From Polyangium spumosum (GTDB taxonomy: Bacteria; Myxococcota_A; Polyangia; Polyangiales; Polyangiaceae), in NCBI RefSeq assembly GCF_009649845.1, contig NZ_WJIE01000008.1, forward strand, positions 124,001 to 188,000: a stretch of 64,000 nucleotides of DNA, read 5' to 3'. Below the pieces are notes generated by a model. It saw only the letters and a list, made by a program, of their open reading frames with translations. It was not told the origin of the DNA and searched no databases. Position numbers and translations under genes: made by a program. This document shows, piece by piece, positions 35,540 to 44,889 of the stretch; within the stretch, counting starts at the first letter, position 1; each line of letters begins with the position of its first letter.

Positions 35540-38500
35540 ATGAAGCGCTCCGTTCGTTGTCTCACCATGCTCACGGCGCTGGTCGGGGCTTCCTTTGCGC
35601 ATGCGAAGGAGCTGCCGAACTTTGATGCTTCGTATCGCGCGCAGCCCATTCCCGCCGGGGCCTCGCGCGTCGTGTCTCCCGTCGGCATCCACGTCACGTC
35701 GGTGCAGCCGCGCACCGGCGCTCCGGCTTTTTTCTGGGCGTCGCGTGATCAGGGCGGGACGAAGGCGCTCGTCGCCTCGACCAAGCCCGACATCGCCGCG
35801 CGCAAGGCGCTCGTGAACGTGGCTCCGATGCTGCGGCTCCCCGAGGCCGCCATCCAGGCCACGGTCGTGCGCGAAATTCATCATCGCGACGAGGGAGGTG
35901 TCGTCGTCCGCCTCGCGCAGGAGATCGACGGCATCGAGGTCCATCGCGGCGGGGCGAACGTGCTGCTCGATCGCAGCCACCGCCTCGTGGCGGCCTCGAA
36001 CCACCTCCACCCGTCCGGGTTTGCCGGGAACAAGCGGGTCTCGCGCACCTTCGTCGTGACGCCCCAGGGCGCGCTCGCCAGCGCGTTCCGGGATTTCCAC
36101 GGCGCGGACCTCCCCGTCGCGAACCTCGTCCCCCGCGGCGAAAAAGGTCGATACCAGACCTTCGATCTCCTGCCCACCGAGGGCCACGAGCTCGGCGGCC
36201 CCGCGCGCGTGAAGAAGGTGTATTTCCCGCTGCCGGATCGCCTCGTCCCCGCTTACTACCTCGAAATCCGTCCGCGCGAGGTGGGCCAGAAAGAATCGGG
36301 GCTCTATGGCTACGTGATCGCGGCCGACGACGGGCGCGTCCTCTATCGACAGAATCTGTCACACGACGCGGCGTTCAATTACAGGGTCTGGGCCGATTCC
36401 ACCGGCGACAAACGCCCCCTCGACGGCCCGCAGGCCGATTTCACCCCGCACCCGACGGGCGTGCCCGACGGCACCGCGCCTCCGTTCATCGCGCCGTCGC
36501 TCGTCTCGATGGACGGGTTCAACAAGAACCCCCAGGGCACGTTCGATCCGTGGCTGCCCTCCGGGGCGACCTCGACGTCGGGCAACAACGTCGACGCCTA
36601 CGCCGATCACAACACGCCGGACGGCTTCGGCAGTGGCGACGTGCGCCCGCTCGTGACCTCGCCCGGGGTGTTCGATCGGACGTACGACGTCAACGCGGCG
36701 CCGACGTCGAGCCAGAACCAGATCATGGCGGCCGCCACGCAGCTCTTTTACGTGAACAACTGGCTGCACGATTACTGGTACGACTCGGGCTTCAACGAGG
36801 CCGCCGGCAACGCGCAGAAGAGCAACTTCGGCCGCGGCGGCGAGGAGGGCGACCCGCTGCTCGCGGAGGCGCAGGACAGCGCGTTCAACAGCCAGGCCCG
36901 CAACAACGCGAACATGCAGACGCCCGCTGACGGCGACTCGCCGATCATGCAGATGTACCTCTGGTCGGGCGCGGCCACGCGGAGCCTCACGACGAACCCC
37001 GGCGGCAAGGCCTACGGCACGGAGGTCGCGGAGTTCGGGCCGCAGACCTTCAACCAGATGGGCGCCCTCTCGCTCGTCGACGACCAGTCCACGGCCACGA
37101 CGAACGAGACGCCCGGCACCTTCGGCGACGGCTGCCAGGCCATCCAGAACAACGTGAGCGGCAAGATCGTCGTCATCGATCGCGGCTCGTGCACGTTCAA
37201 GCAGAAGGCCGTCAACGCGCAGGCCGCGGGCGCCATCGGCATGATCCTCGCCAACAACCAGAACGAGGCGAGCCCGCCGTACATGCCGAACGGCCAGCCG
37301 AACGGGAACGTGTCGATCCCGGTCATGTCCGTCACGCTCGCCTCGGGCACCGCGATCAAGCAGGCCATGGTGGGCGGTGATCTGACGGCCACGATGGTCC
37401 GCTCGGCCGCGGGCGTCGAGCGCGACGGCACCATCGACAACCACATCGTCGCGCACGAGTGGGGCCACTACCTGCACAACCGGCTCGCGTACTGCGGCGC
37501 CCAGCAATGCGCCGGCATGGGCGAGGGCTGGGGTGATTTCGTCGCGCTCCACATGAGCCTGCGCGAGGGCGACGATCTCGACGGCGTCTTTGGCATGAGC
37601 GTCTACGCCACCGCGACGCTCGGCGACAGCGGCTACTACGGCATTCGGCGCGTCCCGTACTCGACCGACATGACGAAAAACGGCCTGTCGTTCCGCCACA
37701 TCATGGACGGCGTGGCGCTGCCGGATCACCCGATGGCCACGATCCCGGCGCCGAACTCCGAGGTGCACAACGCGGGCGAGATCTGGGCGACGATGATGTT
37801 CGAGGCCACGATCGCGCTCCTCAAGCGGAGCCAGGAGGCGGGATCGCCCTACGACTTCGAAGGGGGCCGCAGGCGCATGGCCGACTATGTGGTCACGGCG
37901 CTGAAGATGGTCCCGCCGGACGCGACGTTCCTCGAGCAGCGCGACGCGCTCCTCGCGGCCGCCGCCGCGGTCGACGTGAAGGACATGGAGGCCATCGCTC
38001 AGGCCTTCGCCAAGCGCGGCGCGGGCTCGTGCGCGGTCTCGCCGCCGCGCGACTCGCAGGACAACGCGGGCGTGGTCGAGAGCTTCGAGGTCAAAGCGAC
38101 GGTCTCGGACCTCGCGGGCGACCTCGACGACGCCATCCAGTCCTGCGACTCCGACGGTCGCCTCGACGCCCAGGAGCAGGGCCGCGTCACGATCGAGGTC
38201 AAGAACACGGGCGTCGCTCCGCTCACCGACGCGGTCGCGACCGTCGCGGCGCAACAAGCGGGCATCTCGTTCCCGAACGGCGCTTCGGTGCAGCTCCCGA
38301 CGATCCCGCCCTTCGGCTCGGCCAAGGCGACGATCGACGTCGCCCTCGACGGCTCGATCGCGGGCATCGGCTCCGTGTCGCTCGACATCGGCGTGACGAG
38401 CGCCCAGACGTGCAACGCGAAGACCACGCTCGTCCAGGTGCCGTACATCAACTACGACAACGTGCCGACCTCGGCGACGATCGAGACCGCCGAGAGCGAC

Positions 38501-39529
38501 ATCGAGACGTGGACGAAGTCGGGCGACGGCGCGGACAAGGTCTGGAGCCGCATCCAGAACGGGCCGCCGAACCACGTCTTCCACGGCGTGGACTCCGGCT
38601 CCATCAGCGACACCTCGCTCGAGTCGCCGCCCATCGTCGCGGGCCCGGGGCCGCTCACGATCACCGTGAAGCACCGCCACGAGTTCGAGGTCGGTCCGGC
38701 GCCGCAGGGCGGCGGGCAGGTCAACTACGACGGCGCGGTGATCGAGATCTCGACGGACGGCGGTCAGAGCTGGCAGGACGCGAGCCAGTTCGGGAACGTG
38801 CCTTATAACGGCACGATCACGGACATCTCCGACAACCCGCTCGGCAACCGCCAGGGCATCGTCAACCGCAACGGCGCCTGGCCGGGCTTCAGCACGATGA
38901 ACCTGAACTTCGGCTCCGCGCTCGTGGGCCAGACGTTCAAGCTGCGCTTCCGGATCGGCACCGATCCGGCGGCCGGCGCGTACGGCTGGGAGATCGACGA
39001 CGTCGACGTGCAGGGCGCGGTGAACAAGCCGTTCGCGTCGATCGTCGAGGACAGCACGAACTGCGTGGGCCTGCCCGTGGCGAACGCCGGCGAGGACCTC
39101 GTGGTGTCGAGCGGGGATCAGGTCGAGCTCGACGGCTCGGGCAGCAGCGATCCGGACGGCGACGCGCTCACGTACAAGTGGACGCAGACGGCCGGGCTCG
39201 AGGTCGCGCTCATGACCGGCGACGGCCCGAAGCCCACGTTCGTCGCGCCCACCGTGGACGTCGACGCGACCCTCACGTTCCAGCTCACCGTCTCCGACGG
39301 CAAGGGCATGGCGAGCGACCTCGTGAACGTGGTCGTGAAGCCGGGCGCGGGGAACGGCGGCGCGGGCGTCGGCGGCAACGGCGGCGGCGGCCCGGTCCTG
39401 AACGACGATGCCGGCTGCAGCTGCTCGGTCGTCGGTGACGAGCAGAAGAGCCCCGTCCTGCCCGCGGCGGCCGCCCTCGGCCTGCTCGGCGCCGTGGCCG
39501 CCCGGCTGCGTCGTCGGACCCGCAAGTAA
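35540..39529 (+). CDS. Secreted M36 (fungalysin-like) metalloprotease with MYXO-CTERM-type tail
   Basis: The 1,329-residue preproprotease has a signal (LTALVGASFAHA) and a propeptide-like region. The M36 catalytic domain holds zinc motif HEWGH at about residue 639 and the downstream GEGWGDF. A PA-type inserted domain lies before the zinc motif (IVVIDRGSCTFKQKAVNAQAAGA). Beta-sandwich modules and a PKD-like domain follow (AGEDLVVSSGDQVELDGSGSSDPDGD). The C-terminus is a Gly-rich spacer, a Cys pair (GCSC at about 1292), a hydrophobic helix and an Arg cluster. That matches the MYXO-CTERM sorting signal, which would anchor the protein at the surface. GGAGG precedes ATG 35540. Confidence 0.94.
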   Translation: MKRSVRCLTMLTALVGASFAHAKELPNFDASYRAQPIPAGASRVVSPVGIHVTSVQPRTGAPAFFWASRDQGGTKALVASTKPDIAARKALVNVAPMLRLPEAAIQATVVREIHHRDEGGVVVRLAQEIDGIEVHRGGANVLLDRSHRLVAASNHLHPSGFAGNKRVSRTFVVTPQGALASAFRDFHGADLPVANLVPRGEKGRYQTFDLLPTEGHELGGPARVKKVYFPLPDRLVPAYYLEIRPREVGQKESGLYGYVIAADDGRVLYRQNLSHDAAFNYRVWADSTGDKRPLDGPQADFTPHPTGVPDGTAPPFIAPSLVSMDGFNKNPQGTFDPWLPSGATSTSGNNVDAYADHNTPDGFGSGDVRPLVTSPGVFDRTYDVNAAPTSSQNQIMAAATQLFYVNNWLHDYWYDSGFNEAAGNAQKSNFGRGGEEGDPLLAEAQDSAFNSQARNNANMQTPADGDSPIMQMYLWSGAATRSLTTNPGGKAYGTEVAEFGPQTFNQMGALSLVDDQSTATTNETPGTFGDGCQAIQNNVSGKIVVIDRGSCTFKQKAVNAQAAGAIGMILANNQNEASPPYMPNGQPNGNVSIPVMSVTLASGTAIKQAMVGGDLTATMVRSAAGVERDGTIDNHIVAHEWGHYLHNRLAYCGAQQCAGMGEGWGDFVALHMSLREGDDLDGVFGMSVYATATLGDSGYYGIRRVPYSTDMTKNGLSFRHIMDGVALPDHPMATIPAPNSEVHNAGEIWATMMFEATIALLKRSQEAGSPYDFEGGRRRMADYVVTALKMVPPDATFLEQRDALLAAAAAVDVKDMEAIAQAFAKRGAGSCAVSPPRDSQDNAGVVESFEVKATVSDLAGDLDDAIQSCDSDGRLDAQEQGRVTIEVKNTGVAPLTDAVATVAAQQAGISFPNGASVQLPTIPPFGSAKATIDVALDGSIAGIGSVSLDIGVTSAQTCNAKTTLVQVPYINYDNVPTSATIETAESDIETWTKSGDGADKVWSRIQNGPPNHVFHGVDSGSISDTSLESPPIVAGPGPLTITVKHRHEFEVGPAPQGGGQVNYDGAVIEISTDGGQSWQDASQFGNVPYNGTITDISDNPLGNRQGIVNRNGAWPGFSTMNLNFGSALVGQTFKLRFRIGTDPAAGAYGWEIDDVDVQGAVNKPFASIVEDSTNCVGLPVANAGEDLVVSSGDQVELDGSGSSDPDGDALTYKWTQTAGLEVALMTGDGPKPTFVAPTVDVDATLTFQLTVSDGKGMASDLVNVVVKPGAGNGGAGVGGNGGGGPVLNDDAGCSCSVVGDEQKSPVLPAAAALGLLGAVAARLRRRTRK

Positions 39530-39532
39530 CCG

Positions 39533-40315
39533 TCAAGGACTCGAGGCGGCGGCCCTCTGCGCCGCTGCCTCGAGCGCCTTCTGCCAATCCTGCCGCATCG
39601 CTCCCGTCACCGTGTGCCCCACCCCGGGGTAGGTGCGGAGCTCCGCCGAAAACCCCACCGCCACGAGCGCACGCACGGTCTGCTCGGCGCCCTCGAGCGG
39701 CACGATCGTGTCCGCGTCGCCGTGGAACGCGAGGACCTTCGGGGCCACCTTGCCCATCGGCCACGAGGTCGGGTAGAGCGGCGGCGCGAGCAGGCCGGCG
39801 ATGGGCAGCGCCTCGCCGACGCGCTCGGGGTGCCGCGCCGCGAGCGTGAAGCTCAGCATCCCTCCCTGGGAAAACCCCGTCACGATGGGCCTGCCGCGCG
39901 TGGGCCGCGTCCGTTCGAGCTCCTCGAGCAGCGCCGCGAGCCCGTCGGCCGCGCGCCCGGTGCCCTCCGCGAGCTTCGTGGGTTCGAAGCGCGCGAGCGG
40001 GAACCAGGAGAAGCCTTGCCCCTGCGGGGTCGTGCCGTACGGGATCACGACCCGCATGCGCGCTTGGAAGCCGTCGAAGAGCCGAACGAACGACTCCGGA
40101 CGATCGCCGAGCCCGTGGATCGCCACGATGAGCGGCAACCGCTCGTTTGCGTCGGCGCCGCCCGTCACGCGCTCGATGTAGCGGATCTTCTGCGCCGGCT
40201 CCGCGCCGGCCTTCGCGGGCCCGCTGCCGGGGGAAGGCTCCGGGGGCGTGTCCCTCCCGCACGCAGGGGCGAGGAGCACGAAGGTGAGGAGGAGGGCGCG
40301 ATGTGTGAGGTTCAT
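39533..40315 (-). CDS. Alpha/beta-hydrolase (carboxylesterase-like) lipoprotein
   Basis: The 260-residue lipoprotein (VLLAPACG) has an esterase/phospholipase-type alpha/beta-hydrolase fold. It shows LIVAIHGLGD near the start, the nucleophile elbow GFSQGG, Asp in HGDADTIVP and the catalytic His in GVGHTV. Its ATG overlaps the stop of the large membrane protein gene by 4 bp, so it is the second gene of that unit. It is probably a surface or periplasmic esterase; substrate unknown. The frame is open far upstream, but the signal peptide fixes the start at 40315. Confidence 0.88.
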   Translation of the reverse strand: MNLTHRALLLTFVLLAPACGRDTPPEPSPGSGPAKAGAEPAQKIRYIERVTGGADANERLPLIVAIHGLGDRPESFVRLFDGFQARMRVVIPYGTTPQGQGFSWFPLARFEPTKLAEGTGRAADGLAALLEELERTRPTRGRPIVTGFSQGGMLSFTLAARHPERVGEALPIAGLLAPPLYPTSWPMGKVAPKVLAFHGDADTIVPLEGAEQTVRALVAVGFSAELRTYPGVGHTVTGAMRQDWQKALEAAAQRAAASSP

Positions 40316-43300
40316 GCGGACGCTCGGCGCGCGGCGCGCTCTCGTTCGAGCCGCGGGGGCGGGAGGATCGACGCGCCGAAGAGCACACGCCGCGGCGCCT
40401 CGCCCGCGGTCTCTTCGCGCCAGGACAGGGCCCACTCGGCCCACGGGATGTGTTGATCGCGGAAGAGGATCTTCCGAAGGTCGAGCGGCTTGGGCTCGAT
40501 CTGCGGCCGCTCGCCGCGCACGATCGGCGGCACGAGGGGGCCGCTGAAGCCGGCGTCGAGCGTGTAGACGAGCTCGGTCCGGTATCCCTCGCCCGGCCAG
40601 AGCACGAGGCCCTCGTCGGCGACGTCGTAGGGCACGTCCTCGCCGAGCGCCGCGCGGATCTGCTCGCGCACGAGATCTACCCCGGCGATGCGGTAAAACC
40701 CGGCGATCGCGTTCTCGAACAGGATCCGATCCGAGGCGTCGAGCGCGTCCACGAACCCTGGCTCGGCCACGCTCGCGACGACGAGCCCGCTCTGCTCCTC
40801 GATCGCGATCACCGCCTTCGCCTTGGAGATCGCGTCGCAGCCGAGCTCGAGCAGCAGTCGGTTCGATCCGAGCTCCACGTTCTGCACGGTGATCACGCCC
40901 GCGCGGAAGCGAGGGCAGGCCGCGAGCAGGCCGCTCACCTCGCGCTCGGCGGTGCGCCGCACGGTCTCGCGTAGATCGTCGAGCTCCTCCTGCAGGCCCC
41001 GCAGCGCGCCGTGTCCACGCTCGATCCCGCGCGACGCGTCGAGATCGGCGCGACGCGCGGCGCGCCGCAGCTTCCCGTGGAGCTTGGGCACGGTGCCCGA
41101 GTGGAACCCCGGCCGCATGAGCGTGCCCACGGTCTCGCCGTGATGGCCGATCGGCACGGGCGCGAGGTTCTTCGCGCGGTTCTCGCGGTAGAGGCGGAAG
41201 TTCTCCTTGAACTCCCAGACGAGGAAGCCGAACACGCTCGGGAAGAGGAAGACCGTCGTGCCCGCGATCGTCCCGCCGATCACGGGGCCGAGCGGGGCGA
41301 GCGCGTGGTTCATGACCGTCAGCATCTCCGCGAGCTGCTGCAGCAACATCTTCTGCGCGACCGTGACCACCGGGAAGTGCTTCACCGGGTTGATCTCGGG
41401 CTCGATCAGCAGCGTGACGTAGAGGCGGATCACGTACGCCACGAAGAACCACACGAGCCCGAGCGCGGCCTTGAGCGGGATCGTGGCGCGTTTGTCGCCC
41501 TCGCGGAACCGCAAGAACTCGTCGACGCGGTAGAGCGTGCGCTCCGAGAGCTCCAGCATCGCGCGGAAGACGCCCATCACCAGCCGGAAGAGCCCCGGCA
41601 GCGCGCGGCCCTTCACGGCCTCCCAGCCGAGCGCGATCTGATCGAACACGATCTCCTGCGCGACGAGGCCCGCGCGCGTGTTCAAAAGGACGCTCGCCGC
41701 CACGAACACGCCGGCCGCGCCGAGGGGACCGAGCACGCCGGGCACGTCGCGCAAGGGCGTGGCGAAGTAGAGGATCGTCGCGACGACGAGCGGCAGGATC
41801 ACGTACCGCGCGAGCGCGCGGGCGAGGCCACTCTCCAGCACGGCGCGGATCGGCGCGAGGGAGAAGACCCAGCGCGGCAGGCGCACGAAGACGGCGGCGA
41901 GCGCGTGGCCGAGCACCGAGAGGAGCCGCATCGCGCCCGAGCGCAGGGCCTCGCTGTGGATGAGCCCGAAGAGCATGGCGCTCATCACGAGCAAGGACGC
42001 CTCGTTCACGAGCTTCGGCGCCGCCAGGCCGAGCTTCTGCGCGGCCGGCCCGACCATGTGCTGCAGGCCCTCCAGCACCACGAACGCGCCGCCCGCCGGC
42101 AGGATCACGAAGAGCGTGACGAACCTGCCGACCTTCGTCCCGAAGAACACGCTGGAGGCCTTCTGCAGGCCCCGCAGGTACACCTCGCCGCGGCGGTAGA
42201 CGCCGTCGAGCGAGACGTCGAGCGCCTTGTCGGCGAGCAGCAGCGGATCCCCGCGGAAGAGCTCACCCGGGCCTGCGACGTCGCCCATCTTGAGCTGGCT
42301 GCGCGACATCGCGTCGCGGAGCTGGCCGATGCTCAAGAACCCACGCGCCACCACCTGATCGCAGAGCTCCTCGACGAGCTTCTTCCGCGCCACGCGCTCG
42401 GGCACGCTCGCGGGCCTTAGCCCCACGCCGTCGAGCGTCCCCTCGAGGACCGGCCGCAGCGTCTTGCGCACGTTCTCCTCGGCGCGCCGAACCGCCATCC
42501 TGAGGAGGCGCGCCACGAGGCGCCGATCCGCCGAGGGCATCTCCACGTGCCGGAGCTTCGCGAGCGCGCTCCGCAGGTGCCGCGCGACCTTGAGCGGCCG
42601 CGTCGCCGGGAGCTTGCGCACGATCGGGCGATCGCCGAGCGAGAGCGCCCACGTCACGAGGTCGACCGCCGACGCCCCGCGCTCGTGCGCCACGCAGGCC
42701 CGCTGCAGGTCGTAGAGCAGCCGCGCCTCGACCGGGTACCGCAGCGCCTGCCGCTCGCTCGCCGTCACCACGAGCGGCATGAGCGACGAGCTCCACGGCA
42801 CCCGCGGCGCGCTCTCGGCGCTCTCGCCGGGGCCCACGAGCGCCGCGTCGAGCCGCGCGCCGAGCGCCTCGAGATCCCGCTGCACCTGCGCGCGTAACTT
42901 GACCTGCTGGTCCTCGCCCGCCGCGGGCATCGCCGCGAGCAGCGAGAGCGCGGCGCGCACGTGGTTGCCCTCGGCGCGCGCCTCCTCGGCCTGGACCACG
43001 AGCTTCTGCGCCGCCGCCACCGTCGTCGCCCGCCGCGACAGGAACGCCGGCAGGACGTCGAGCACGGGCAGGGCCGAGTACGTGGGCGTCGTCGACTCCT
43101 TGCCGGACGGCGAATCGACCGGCTCCTTCGCTCCCTCGGGCCGGCACGCGGCGAGCAGCGCGCGCGCGTCGACGTCGCCGCCGATCACGGCGAGCGCCCG
43201 CGACGTGTCCCGCAGCGTGGGGAACGTCCTCGCCACGAGGCGCGGCGCGAAGTGGTGGAGCTCCAGGAGCAGCGCCGCGAACTCCGTGTAGACCTCGGCG

Positions 43301-43767
43301 TCGTCGGCCGGCGGCAAGAGCAGGTCGTCGGCGCGCAACACCCTGCGGATCTCGTCGAACTCGGTCTGCCCGATCCGATCGATCCGCGCCCGGATGCCCG
43401 CCTCGTCGAGCGCGCCGCGGCGCCGCGTGGCCTCCAGCGCGAGGTGCACGCGCCCGTGGAACGCCCCGCGCCAGAGCCTCGTCAGCACCTCGGCCGGCGT
43501 CGCCTCGAGGACCTCCGAGCCCTTCGGCCTGGGCAGGAGCACCACGTGCTCGGGCAGGTTTTTTCCGGCGTCCCCGAGCTCCGCGGCGGGCACGAGCGCG
43601 AAGAGCTCGTCGCGGCCGAGCGCGTAACACGACGCGTGCGGCACCTGCAGCCCGATGCCCACGATCCGCCGGTGGCGCTTGATCACGCGGGCGACGAGGC
43701 GGCCGTCCACCACGAGCGTCCCGGTCTCCGCGCTTCGCAGGCTTCGCTCGAGGGGGGTCGTGTCCAT
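40312..43767 (-). CDS. Large multi-pass membrane protein of unknown function
   Basis: This 1,151-residue protein has a soluble N-terminal half of about 520 residues, rich in Arg, Ala and Leu helices. Six or so membrane helices lie between about 530 and 900 (e.g. FVTLFVILPAGGAFVVLEGL, YVILPLVVATILYFA, VIGGTIAGTTVFLFPSVFGF). A soluble C-terminal part of about 230 residues contains repeated beta elements (VITVQNVELGSNRLLLELG). ATG 43767 is preferred, as it is followed immediately by a typical charged N-terminus. No family recognised; only topology can be stated. The esterase gene overlaps its 3' end. Confidence 0.82.
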   Translation of the reverse strand: MDTTPLERSLRSAETGTLVVDGRLVARVIKRHRRIVGIGLQVPHASCYALGRDELFALVPAAELGDAGKNLPEHVVLLPRPKGSEVLEATPAEVLTRLWRGAFHGRVHLALEATRRRGALDEAGIRARIDRIGQTEFDEIRRVLRADDLLLPPADDAEVYTEFAALLLELHHFAPRLVARTFPTLRDTSRALAVIGGDVDARALLAACRPEGAKEPVDSPSGKESTTPTYSALPVLDVLPAFLSRRATTVAAAQKLVVQAEEARAEGNHVRAALSLLAAMPAAGEDQQVKLRAQVQRDLEALGARLDAALVGPGESAESAPRVPWSSSLMPLVVTASERQALRYPVEARLLYDLQRACVAHERGASAVDLVTWALSLGDRPIVRKLPATRPLKVARHLRSALAKLRHVEMPSADRRLVARLLRMAVRRAEENVRKTLRPVLEGTLDGVGLRPASVPERVARKKLVEELCDQVVARGFLSIGQLRDAMSRSQLKMGDVAGPGELFRGDPLLLADKALDVSLDGVYRRGEVYLRGLQKASSVFFGTKVGRFVTLFVILPAGGAFVVLEGLQHMVGPAAQKLGLAAPKLVNEASLLVMSAMLFGLIHSEALRSGAMRLLSVLGHALAAVFVRLPRWVFSLAPIRAVLESGLARALARYVILPLVVATILYFATPLRDVPGVLGPLGAAGVFVAASVLLNTRAGLVAQEIVFDQIALGWEAVKGRALPGLFRLVMGVFRAMLELSERTLYRVDEFLRFREGDKRATIPLKAALGLVWFFVAYVIRLYVTLLIEPEINPVKHFPVVTVAQKMLLQQLAEMLTVMNHALAPLGPVIGGTIAGTTVFLFPSVFGFLVWEFKENFRLYRENRAKNLAPVPIGHHGETVGTLMRPGFHSGTVPKLHGKLRRAARRADLDASRGIERGHGALRGLQEELDDLRETVRRTAEREVSGLLAACPRFRAGVITVQNVELGSNRLLLELGCDAISKAKAVIAIEEQSGLVVASVAEPGFVDALDASDRILFENAIAGFYRIAGVDLVREQIRAALGEDVPYDVADEGLVLWPGEGYRTELVYTLDAGFSGPLVPPIVRGERPQIEPKPLDLRKILFRDQHIPWAEWALSWREETAGEAPRRVLFGASILPPPRLERERAARRASA

Positions 43768-44012
43768 GCGGAGGAGCGTGGCAGCGGGGACGCCTCCGCC
43801 GCGCGCTGCACCCACGCCCATTACACCACGGAGCGCGGAGGCACAACGACCCGGGCGGAAGGCATCCTGCCCTGCGGGGCTGCCCGACCTCGGGAGACGG
43901 CATGCCCGAATCTCGCGGCGCGCCGCGGAGCCGCATGGGCATGGGGGCGCTGGCGCGTGGCTCTCGGCTATGTCCGAAGCGGGCGTGCGGCGCCGTGGAG
44001 AGGAGACGACGC

Positions 44013-44612
44013 ATGCCGCACGGAATCCATCGGTCCCTGGGCCGCGCCTTCGCGCTTTTTGTGCTCGCGTTCGCGGGCGCCGCTGGTTGCGGCACGGACG
44101 CGGGGGAGCGCCCCGGTCAGGCCGCCGAGGAGCCCTCGGAGCCGCTCACGCACGGGCAGATCCTCGCCGTCGTGTCGACCCTCGACCAGGGCGAGATCGC
44201 GGCCGCCGACAACGCGCGGATCCGGGCGAGCGACAACGCCGTCCGCACCTACGCGCAGCGCATCCTCGCCGATCACAAGGAAGCGGAGACCCGCATCCAG
44301 GTGCTCCAGGCGATGCTCCGCGTGCAGCAAGAGGGGAGCGAGCTCCAGGCCGACGTCCGGCGGCAGAGCGAGCAGGCGGCCGAGCTTCTGCGGCAGACGC
44401 CGGACGCCCAGTTCAACGCCACCTACCTGGACACGCAGATCGGCATGCACCAGCGGACGATCACCCTCTTCGACGCGCAGCTCATCCCGCAAGCCGAGTC
44501 GCTGGAGCTCCAGACCTTCCTGCGCGACCTGCGGGAGGAGCTCACCAAGCACCTCGCCCTGGCGCGTTACCTTCGCAAGCGGTACCCGACGCCTCCGGGC
44601 GGCGGGATCTGA
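44013..44612 (+). CDS. DUF4142 family lipoprotein
   Basis: The 199-residue lipoprotein (GAAGCG) has a DUF4142 helical domain: ILAVVSTLDQGEIAAADNARI, AVRTYAQRILADHKEAE, and a C-terminal helix (FLRDLREELTKHLALARYL). Members are predicted envelope proteins with a ferritin-like helical bundle and no proven activity. Start at ATG 44013 with a GGAGAGGAG site. A strong two-tier hairpin closes the gene at 44637. Confidence 0.9.
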   Translation: MPHGIHRSLGRAFALFVLAFAGAAGCGTDAGERPGQAAEEPSEPLTHGQILAVVSTLDQGEIAAADNARIRASDNAVRTYAQRILADHKEAETRIQVLQAMLRVQQEGSELQADVRRQSEQAAELLRQTPDAQFNATYLDTQIGMHQRTITLFDAQLIPQAESLELQTFLRDLREELTKHLALARYLRKRYPTPPGGGI

Positions 44613-44636
44613 CGCGAGCGCCCCGGACATCACGAA

Positions 44637-44700
44637 GGGCCTCCCGAGCGCCAAGATCGGACAGGGAACGTCCGATCTTGGTGTCGATTTCGGGAGGCCC
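44637..44700. terminator. Strong two-tier hairpin terminator
   Basis: GGGCCTCCCG (44637-44646) pairs with CGGGAGGCCC (44691-44700), and inside it CCAAGATCGGA (44651-44661) pairs with TCCGATCTTGG (44671-44681). It lies 25 bp after the DUF4142 stop and before the HAD gene. A short C/T-rich run follows. Confidence 0.75.
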
Positions 44701-44889
44701 CCTCCCATTGCATGATAATCTCGCGACCACGGCTTCCGTCATGGCCGGCGAGCCTCGCATTTTCGGGCTCGCCGCGGCCTGCGGGCCATTCTTTTCTTTA
44801 TCGACCGGCCTCCCGCGGGAAGGATACGGATCCCATGCTTGTCTTGAAAAACTCTAGCCCCGGCCTCCCGGCCGCGCCGTGGACGCGCC

